Shown: piece by piece, positions 8,101 to 13,949 of the stretch | Position numbering within the stretch: position 1 is the stretch's first letter | How the letters are laid out: each line of letters opens with the position of its first letter | Assembly (NCBI GenBank): GCA_009663005.1 | Contig: CM018901.1 | Coordinates: forward strand, 14,444,337-14,458,285 | Source of the DNA: Actinidia chinensis | Lineage: Eukaryota > Streptophyta > Magnoliopsida > Ericales > Actinidiaceae | Length of the DNA stretch: 13,949 nt | Direction: 5' to 3' | Program-made: the position numbers and the translations under genes | The notes under the pieces: model-generated | Told to the model about the DNA's origin: nothing | The model's input: only the letters and a program-made list of their open reading frames with translations | Database searches by the model: none

Positions 8101-9180
8101 TTGGAGTTGGAAATAGTCACTCCTGATTAGAGGCCATAATGTGCACGATTGTTTGCAGAACAAAAATTTTGGGAGAAATAAGTTAGACAGATGGAGGATC
8201 CCAAATCCAAACTTAAGAAGATTCATGACAACGTTGCAACGAAACCAGATCAGAATTCAGAATGGTAGATGGGGTGCTTATGTTTTCAAAACCGAATGTG
8301 CTTGCCTGATGTGGGGACATCAACCGGCAGGTTATGGACCAAGGACATAAGTCGAAGTGGGCTATCAATCCAGGATGAATGAATGTACCAGGATTTGAAG
8401 AAAATGTACTGGTGGATGGGTATGATAAAGAGACATCAAGGATACGTAGTAAGGTTTGGCAAGTGTCAGCAATTAAACTGTACGTCCAAAAACCAGGCAG
8501 GATTGCTTCAAACCACACCATATCAAAGTGGAAATGAGAGGAATCACGAGGGATTTTTGTGATTGGATTTCCTCGTACGACAAAGGAAATAATTCTATTA
8601 GGTTTAGTAGACCGTTTAACCAAGTCAGTCACACTTTATTATATTCAATTCCGGAATACGCACTATGATCAATTGGCTCTATACTACTTGAGGGAGATCG
8701 TGCGATCTTGCATGGTGCTCCAATATCCATTACACAAATTTACATCGGATAGAAGAAAAAATTTCCTAGGTTTGTGTCAAGATTTTTTGGGCAATCTTTA
8801 CAACGAGCAATGGGGACAAAGCTGAATTTTGAGCAGCAGCTTTTCACCACAGACTGATGGACAGTCAGAGAGGACAATACAGACGTTGGAGGATCTGTTA
8901 CGGGCTGTGCAATGGAATTCCAGGAAGCTGGGAGGACACCTAGCTTTAGCGGATTCACTTATAATAATGCTACCAAGCGAGTATTGGTATGGTGCACCTT
9001 TTTGAGGCACTGTATGGCAGGAAGTGCAGATCACCACTAATTGGACGAAATGGAGAACAGAAATTACAGGGTCCAGATATTGTGTTGGAAACCACAGAGA
9101 AAATCAAGTTGATTCAGGATCGACGAAAGTGGCACAAGATCGGCAGAAAAGTTATGGCTGATGCAATCGACGAGAGGTAG
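8101..9180 (+). pseudogene. Gypsy integrase, zinc-binding and catalytic core, frameshifted
   Basis: Integrase joins the cDNA to the chromosome. The N-terminal H-H-C-C region is eroded but recognisable near 8380-8480 as M-Y-Q-D-L-K-K-M-Y-W-W-M-type sequence with C-Q-Q at the end. The catalytic core shows first Asp at 8552-8554 (D-F-V-I-G region), VDRLTKSV, then S-D-R with second Asp at 8748-8750, and H-P-Q-T-D-G-Q-S-E-R with the catalytic Glu at 8868-8870. The Asp-to-Glu distance is about 40 codons. TYNN and FEALYGRKCRSPL (8996-9034) follow, then DIVLETTEKIKLIQDR. All three acidic residues survive, but frame changes separate them. Confidence 0.9.
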
Positions 9181-9605
9181 ATTTCAAGAAGACGATTGGG
9201 TATTCTTGAAGTCTCGCCAATGAAAAAATTCTGAGATTTGGAAAGAAAGGAAGTTGAATCCCGATATTGGGGCCCATTTGAACTTCTGAGAAGATAGACC
9301 AGTAGCGTATCGGTTAGCCTTGACCCCAGATTTTGCAAATGTGCATATGTGTGTTCATGTTTCAGTGTCTCAGAAAGTACATTGGGCCGGATCCAACCCA
9401 TTTGTTAGAGCCACCACCCAATGAACTAGAGGGGAATTTAACGATATGAGGAGCAACCAGTGGGAAGAATCATGGATTCTAGGGTAAAACAGTTGAGGAA
9501 TAAGACATTCCGTTGGTCAAAGTTGGTGGGAGAACCAGACAACGCAGAAAGCAACTTGGGAGAAGGAGAGTGACATGCACAGAAATACCCGTACTTTTTG
9601 AACAA
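9181..9605 (+). pseudogene. Gypsy integrase C-terminus with chromodomain, frameshifted
   Basis: The chromodomain of chromoviral integrases steers insertion toward particular chromatin. After the core I see the GPF/Y-type module: RKGKLNPRYWGPFELL (about 9247-9288), RLALTPDFANVH and a V-S-x-x-R-K-Y-like stretch, then EPPPNELEGNL-like residues. The chromodomain follows: Y-E-E-Q-P-V (about 9446-9463), ILDSR, LRNKT, W-W-E-N, then A-T-W-E at 9551-9562 and KYPYLF at the end. W-E-N followed by A-T-W-E is characteristic of the plant chromoviral type. The order identifies the element as a chromovirus with good confidence; the exact clade (Tekay most likely) is inferred. Confidence 0.85.
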
Positions 9606-9730
9606 AGGACAACTTTACCTTATGCTTTGTTATCATGATAATTTAATATAGAATGAGTCGAGCAATGATATAATACATAACATTAGACAACGACATAGAA
9701 GACCAGTTTGGAGGACCAAACTTCTCTTCT
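9606..9730 (+). other. Gypsy 3' untranslated stretch
   Basis: About 125 bp between the chromodomain end and the polypurine tract. It has several stops in all plus-strand frames and no recognisable domain. There is no sign of an env-like gene. Confidence 0.55.
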
Positions 9731-9744
9731 TAAGGTGGGGAGGA
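9731..9744 (+). other. Gypsy polypurine tract
   Basis: TAAGGTGGGGAGGA directly precedes the LTR start TGTAAT. This is the plus-strand primer site for cDNA synthesis and fixes the left edge of the LTR at 9745. Confidence 0.9.
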
Positions 9745-9779
9745 TGTAATTACCCCGTACCACGAAAACAGGTAATTAA

Positions 9780-9799
9780 AATTAATAATCGAATTAATT
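9780..9799. repeat. Palindromic motif near the LTR start (full LTR copy)
   Basis: AATTAAT (9780-9786) and ATTAATT (9793-9799) are inverted around a 6-bp centre, the same as in the left stub at 5550-5569. Confidence 0.7.
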
Positions 9800-9942
9800 T
9801 TTATATTTTGTCAATAAAGGATAAAATTGGGAGAAAAAACGGGACACATAATTAGACACGTTATGGAGACGGGGTACCTGCACGAGACACGTAGTGACAC
9901 CATGTTCACCACTCATGTGAAGTGGAGAAGGCTCATAAGATT

Positions 9943-10042
9943 GTGCATGTGTGTGTGTGTAGTGCACTTGCAAGCCTAAAATCCAAATAAGAATGTGCAA
10001 AATTGTTGTGTGTGTAGTGCACTTGCAAGCTAATAATCCAAA
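9943..10042 (+). repeat. Two-copy direct repeat in the gypsy U3
   Basis: A block GTGTGTAGTGCACTTGCAAG followed by CTAA-AATCCAAA occurs at about 9956-9986 and again at about 10010-10041, roughly 54-58 bp apart. The first copy is preceded by a longer TG run. It lies directly upstream of the TATA box, where a repeated element may act in transcription; that role is inference. Confidence 0.75.
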
Positions 10043-10050
10043 ACTTCAAA

Positions 10051-10059
10051 TTATAAAAG
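10051..10059 (+). promoter_or_regulatory. Probable TATA box of the gypsy LTR
   Basis: TTATAAAAG lies about 306 bp into the LTR, followed after 15-20 bp by a CT-rich stretch. Plant LTR transcripts often begin in such CT-rich sequence. As the LTR precedes the second gag, this promoter would read into the right body. Confidence 0.55.
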
Positions 10060-10071
10060 CTGACCACAGGG

Positions 10072-10172
10072 GTGCTCTCTCTCCCCTCCTTTTCCTCCCC
10101 CCCCCCCCACCCTCAACATAGAAAGAAAGGGAAAGAAAAAAATAGAAAAGGAAGAAGAAAGAAGATTGAAAG
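10072..10172 (+). repeat. Pyrimidine tract (with 12 C) followed by a purine tract
   Basis: Positions 10073-10108 are almost all C and T, with 12 consecutive C at 10097-10108. From about 10119 to 10172 the sequence is almost all A and G. The two tracts are partly complementary, for example CTCCTTTTCC against GGAAAAGGAAG-like stretches. It lies just after the TATA box, so it would be near the start of the transcript (R or early U5). Confidence 0.65.
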
Positions 10173-11018
10173 GCCGTCTGGTTTTGTTTTTCGTCGAGGT
10201 AATTCAAACTTAATCTTATTTATTTATTAAGGCCTTATTATGAATACCGTATCTAGTTAATGTAAATCCGCTAAATTACTCCAAAAATATTACATTTCAC
10301 GTATTTTTTTATTAAATCAAAAGTTCGAATGCGAATTCCAAATTTTTTCTGAAACAGCTATTGTATTTTCGATCAGAACGTTTTCATACGGTGTCCGAAT
10401 TACTTGTTTAAGTTGCGTTGAAGGTATCATCAAATTATCTAAAACTTTATTAGAACGTTTGTAAATCAGACTCTAAGTTACTCAATATTGACGTTTACAA
10501 ATTGTTTTTGAAAACTGGAAAATAAATTGTGTTCGAACAGGGCTTTATGAATTTTATCAAAATAGTTTCGTTTGTTTATAAAATTCTGGAATTTTAATAT
10601 GCTATAAAATTTATATGTCCGGTAATTACATATTTAATTTCATCGATTAATTATCATTATTCGAACAAAACAATCATGCCCAAAATAATTTTAAACTAAA
10701 CCAGTGGTCAGTACCGATATTTTGCAAAAATAGAATTGTTTTAACGAATTCTAAAATAGTAAAGCGTGTTTAATTTATAAATTACTACTGTAGATAAAGG
10801 TATGTGTCTAGTATATAATGTAAAATTTTTGAATCCAAATAGATTTGACGAATTTTTATAAATTTATAAACAAGTGTTTGTTCCTGAAAATTTAATGCGA
10901 GAAATTCTGCAGAAAAGGAACCCGAAATTATATATCTAATTTGACAAATTATGAAATTATATATTTATAACCACGAGAAAATGAAATCTAATGGTTCGAG
11001 TCTGAATATTATACGTAG

Positions 11019-11285
11019 GTGGGAGCGGGGGGCGTGTAAGGGGAGTGTGGGGGCCCATAGGGGGGGAGGGGGGAGGGGGAGAGGGGGTGATAAAAGAGAG
11101 AAAGAGTGCTGGGGGGGTTGTGGGAGAAGGTCGGTCGGGGGGGTCTGGGAAAGGGAAAAAAGAAGAGGGGTACAGGGAGGGCGAAGGGGGAAATGCGGGT
11201 AGGGAGGTAATAACAATGGAGGCGGAGGTCGAAGGGAAGGTACATTGCGGGGGGTAGCGGGACGATGGGGGGGTGTGAGGGGGGT
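11019..11285 (+). repeat. G-rich, purine-dominated block of about 270 bp
   Basis: The plus strand here is dominated by runs of 3 to 7 G separated by one or two bases, with A as the next most common base and few C. The LTR copy at 1-1349 has only about 30 bp between the matching flanks (908 and 941), while this LTR has about 285 bp between 11016 and 11302. The block is therefore an insertion or expansion in this copy. It could form G-quadruplexes. The alternative is a low-quality assembly stretch. Confidence 0.8.
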
Positions 11286-12383
11286 CACCCCGCATTCCGA
11301 CCGTTAGCTCGAACTTACCACTGTGTATAGGACGATTTGAACATATTCTCGGTGTCTTCTTTGTAATTTACATAGCATAAAAGTACTGTTTTATATTGTA
11401 AAGCATTACTTGTTTTTAAAAAATCTGATATATTTTTTATGGTTAAAAGCATGCTTTGGTTTTGATATACCATGAAATTGGATGAAAATGCTATTTGTGA
11501 AATGTAATGTTTTTAAGTCGACACAATAAGTTATACGATTGCCCCGTGCGTTTAAAAGGGGGAAATATAGCGTGGTGATGTAATAAGGAATCATTACCAA
11601 ATGATTGTGGGATGAATTCATACCAAAGGTTTAAGGTCGCTCCCTATGTTCTTGTGGTTCGTGAACGGTTAGGTGTGTCGCAAATTGTCAATCGTATATA
11701 GATGTAAACTTTGATGTATGGTGGCGGTACCACCTGAGCCATGAATCCCGTGGAGGGATGATTTTCTAATTTTTTTTTTCTATTGTATCTGACTGATAGT
11801 CAAGGGATGGCAGTTGAGGTGCCATAAATTACAAAGTGGTTTCATTTCTTGTTTTAATGAAACCTGATTTTCATATAATTTCATGGGTGCATGTAGTTTT
11901 ATAGAACCTGACTCACACTAGCCGAGTGCTAAGACGTCGTCGAACGTAACCATTTCAGTGATAAAATGAGGGAGGGCACGATTGGAGGGCTGTTGCCCTA
12001 GCCTGCTGGTTTTTGATAGTCCTGTAGCTGTTGCGATAGTATACATGGGAACTTCTATTTGTGAACTCTGTATAGGTTTAACTTGTATAGTTCACTGATC
12101 AGTAAAGTTTTGACGGTTGTGGCCGGTTTGGTTGGCCAGACCGTGGGTTTTTGTGTTCAAAACCATGTTGATAGATGTATATATTGACAAAGTCATCTCT
12201 GTTTTTATTTAGATGCTGCCCGCATGTATTTCAATTCAAGCATATATGTTGAATGAATGAGTAATCCTAATTGAATTGGTTTGAAAGGCCTTAGTGAGAG
12301 GTATTTTCCCTGGCCGGTCACGTGCAACCTGTATTATTGGTGGGACCGCAGTGGTATAACGTGTCAGGTGGTCGTGACAGTTA

Positions 12384-12395
12384 TGGTATCAGAGC
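12384..12395 (+). other. Primer binding site for initiator tRNA-Met
   Basis: TGGTATCAGAGC is complementary to the 3' end of plant initiator tRNA-Met. It lies 5 bp after the LTR end at 12379. It primes minus-strand cDNA synthesis and shows that the LTR to its left is acting as a 5' LTR. Confidence 0.93.
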
Positions 12396-12560
12396 AAACG
12401 GTTTTAGGGATTTAAGTTTGAGTAAATCAGAGCCCTGAGTGGTAGAGGCAGGCGGTAGAGGTCGTATACTTACATATAGTTTTGAGTAGAAATGATATTA
12501 CGGTGATATTTTAGGACATATGACTAATGGCCATTTTTCTTCAATTATAGATTGACTGAA
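12396..12560 (+). other. Untranslated leader between primer site and gag
   Basis: About 165 bp with no recognisable domain. This is the normal place for the packaging leader of the element RNA. Confidence 0.5.
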
Positions 12561-13658
12561 ATGGACGATAACCACCCGAGGGAGCGGCAGGAAGTGGAAT
12601 GAGAATCCTCCAGATGACTGAACTGAGGGATATGGTGCTCCGATAGCTGGTTGACGGTGACTGCTCAATAACAATTGTTGCAGCAGCAGTTTCCACAGGC
12701 CACCCCACTCCACAGCATCTAGGGAAGGTTGACTCAGTAAAGAGGAAACCAACAGGGGGAAACAATCAGAGTATAGGGGCGTAACTGAGGACCCTACTAT
12801 AACCATGGAGTGTGCTGCAGTAACTGCAGTTTCTTTTCTGAAACTTCTGAAACCACCAACTTTCAATGGGTGGGATGGACCATCAAGGCAAATGATTGGA
12901 ATTGGCAATGGAGAAGAATTTTTAAGGCTACTTAGGTGTGGGGAGCAGCAGAGGTAGAGATTGGGTCTACTGTATTGGCAGGGGAAGCTAGTAGGTGGTG
13001 GAATCTTAAAGAGTAAGGGAGTCAGTAATGAATTGGGTCTAGTTCACAAGTGATCTTTAGGGGAAGTTTGGTACCGAGGGCATCCAGAATGTAAGTGCTC
13101 AGATTTGGTATGTGAAACATTGGGCACACTATAAGCAGAATAAGGGGATCGTTCACACCAATCTAGCTGATATGGCGCCACACTTGTGGCAACGGTGAGA
13201 TGCGAGCTCGTAGATTTATGATGGGTTTGAGACAAGATTAGAAGGGTTATTATGCCTGGTATTTGCCAACTATGCTGAGGTTGCTAGATAGAGCATTTTG
13301 TGGAGCAAGATGAGATTGAAGAAAGAAATACTTTGATAACAAGAGGAGACAGAATTTTGGAGCAAGGGAACTATGGGCAGAATAAGCAGAAACCTGGGGG
13401 GAATGAAGTCGAGGAATTTTGTGAGTAATTTCCAAAGAAGGGCAAGTGGCAGGTTGCCGAAAATGTAGAAGATACAATTGGGGTGTATGCTGGAAGGACA
13501 GATGTTGAAAGTTATGAATGAGATTAGGTGTTTTCATTGCAATGAGTGGGGACCACTAAAGAGAAACGTCGCCAGGCTGAGAACAAGGCAATAGCACCCA
13601 AGCAAGGGGGGAGGTCCAGGAGGAGGAAATGTGAGGCCAGGGAATTCTGGGAACAAGG
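12561..13658 (+). pseudogene. Gypsy gag, second copy, truncated after the zinc knuckle
   Basis: This is the structural protein of the particle. The likely start is ATG at 12561 (M-D-D-N-H-P-R-E-R), soon lost to a stop by frameshift. The capsid part begins with a K-L-L-K-P-P-T-F-N-G-like block (about 12841-12870), where plant gypsy Gag has F-x-x-x-x-P-P-x-F-x-G. A W-W-N-L-K-E block follows near 12998-13015. From 13186 it runs parallel to the left copy (5666-6110), through D-R-I-L-E-Q-G-N-Y-G to the zinc knuckle starting C-F-H-C at 13529. The His and last Cys of the knuckle are lost to indels as written. It ends at about 13658, where minus-strand copia protease begins, so no pol follows. Confidence 0.82.
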
Positions 13659-13949
13659 TTCATCATCTCTGAGATATACTTTCCCGAGTCACCCCTTCAC
13701 ATAATTTCTGGAGAATCTCTTTCTTGTAGGTGGCGTGAAATGACGCGCCCGAGTCACTATCTCATACATCGCGTGTTTAGCTACTGATAGAACTAAAGCT
13801 TCCGAATCTCCATTGTCAGAGACGTTAACAGAGTTGGTTACATCAGAGGATCATCAGCATGCTTTCTTGGACTTTTGCCATGTTTTTGCGAATGCCCCTT
13901 CTTCCACAATTGTAGCATTCGGCGTCCTTCTCCTCGTGCCCTTTGGATT
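13659..13949 (-). mobile_element. Ty1/copia retrotransposon, gag-protease portion
   Basis: This is the minus-strand continuation of the copia at 2252-5516, on the far side of the nested gypsy. Orientation and gene order (gag, protease, then integrase) agree. It enters from beyond the right window edge; the rest of gag and the 5' LTR lie outside. At 13659 it joins the broken gypsy gag. That both parts are one element is inferred from order, orientation and family; it was not tested by alignment to an intact copy. Confidence 0.85.
13659..13949 (-). pseudogene. Copia gag zinc knuckle and aspartic protease start
   Basis: On the minus strand from 13949, C-Y-N-C-G-R-R-G gives the first half of a CCHC zinc knuckle (Cys codons at 13915-13917 and 13906-13908). 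The His and last Cys need a frame change. About 50 codons later D-S-G-A-S (13741-13755) is the protease active site with its catalytic Asp, followed by FHATYKKEILQKLCEG in one open frame. A frame change then gives G-K-V-Y-L-R-D-D-E, which ends at the junction. These blocks match the protease N-terminal half of plant Tork-like elements. The second half of the protease and the linker to integrase are absent on the other side of the gypsy. Confidence 0.87.

Larger units (their letters stand above)
9745..12379 (+). repeat. Full-length gypsy LTR (~2.6 kb) shared by two internal regions
   Basis: It starts TGTAATTACCCC after a polypurine tract and ends GTCGTGACA just before a primer binding site. 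It therefore closes the left body as a 3' LTR and opens the right body as a 5' LTR. About 2635 bp is long for an LTR but usual for Del/Tekay-type elements. Landmarks are the palindrome at 9780-9799, a tandem repeat at 9943-10042, a TATA box at 10051-10059, a pyrimidine-then-purine tract at 10072-10172, an AT-rich middle (10200-10990) with no coding content, and a G-rich block at 11019-11285 that the copy at 1-1349 lacks. The section 11300-12230 matches the inverted copy at 1-910. Frames here, including the proline-rich ones opposite the G-rich block, are not genes. Confidence 0.88.
5517..13658 (+). mobile_element. Nested Ty3/gypsy chromovirus complex (shared-LTR arrangement)
   Basis: The order is LTR stub, partial gag, protease, RT, RNase H, integrase, chromodomain, polypurine tract, full LTR, primer binding site, second gag. 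RT before integrase defines Ty3/gypsy. The terminal chromodomain, TGTAAT...CCCC LTR start, iMet primer site and long LTR point to a Tekay/Del-type plant chromovirus; the lineage is inferred from motifs, not from a tree. The left edge (5517) is a true LTR terminus sitting in copia integrase sequence. The right edge (about 13658) is not an element end but a break inside gag, so no target duplication can be checked there. The internal LTR serves two bodies. No reading frame is intact. Confidence 0.88.

Noticed and set aside
8213..8632. A 139-codon minus-strand open frame, the longest in the window
   Set aside because: It is antisense to the gypsy integrase, where the plus strand clearly encodes zinc-binding and core motifs. 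It is a chance frame.
9606..9744. Possible env-like gene between pol and the 3' LTR
   Set aside because: The gap between chromodomain and polypurine tract is only about 140 bp and has stops in every plus-strand frame.
10957..11295. Proline-rich open frames of 78-112 codons on the minus strand opposite the G-rich block
   Set aside because: They come from C-rich antisense sequence that lacks stop codons. They overlap in all three frames, have no domain, and lie inside an LTR.
12498..12908. A 136-codon minus-strand open frame, the longest but one in the window
   Set aside because: It is antisense to the gypsy gag start, and the plus strand has recognisable Gag capsid residues. It has no domain of its own.
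5517..13658. A pararetrovirus (caulimovirid) insertion
   Set aside because: LTR termini, polypurine tract, primer site, integrase and chromodomain are all present. Caulimovirids lack LTRs and integrase, and there is no movement protein.
1..13949. A novel host gene system or gene cluster
   Set aside because: All recognisable coding sequence belongs to the two retrotransposons, and the remaining non-repeat DNA (about 1450-2251) shows no gene.

Overview
This window is plant nuclear repeat DNA. I see no intact host gene, no RNA gene and no CRISPR array. The plant assignment rests on two retrotransposon types typical of flowering plants. One is a Ty3/gypsy chromovirus with a C-terminal chromodomain, a TGTAAT...CCCC LTR start and an initiator-tRNA-Met primer site. 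The other is a Tork/Tnt1-like Ty1/copia element. The species cannot be named from this.

Layout. Positions 1-1349 hold part of a gypsy LTR on the minus strand, ending in a 100-N scaffold gap (1350-1449). Positions 1450-2251 are AT-rich and non-coding, with an 84-bp tandem duplication that can fold back (about 1645-1850). From 2252 a copia element runs on the minus strand: 3' LTR (2252-2728), polypurine tract, then RNase H, reverse transcriptase and integrase up to 5516. At 5517 a plus-strand gypsy complex begins and runs to about 13658. After it the copia resumes on the minus strand with its protease and gag zinc knuckle to the window end. The gypsy complex is therefore nested inside the copia, between its protease and integrase.

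The gypsy complex is a shared-LTR (tandem) arrangement, not a single element. It reads: short 5' LTR stub (5517-5665), 3' part of gag, protease, RT, RNase H, integrase with chromodomain, polypurine tract, one full LTR of about 2.6 kb (9745-12379), primer binding site, then a second gag (12561-13658) that stops where copia sequence resumes. The central LTR serves as 3' LTR for the left body and 5' LTR for the right body. The left LTR stub is fused directly to gag by a deletion with short shared sequence at the break.

Every coding region is broken by many small indels and some stop codons. I annotate them as pseudogenes, recognised by reading across frames. The two gag copies differ mostly by one-base indels, and odd homopolymers occur (18 G, 12 C). 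Part of the breakage may therefore be uncorrected long-read error rather than real decay. I found no new biological system. The observations most worth checking are the shared-LTR structure, the LTR-gag deletion junction, and a G-rich block of about 270 bp present in one LTR copy only.
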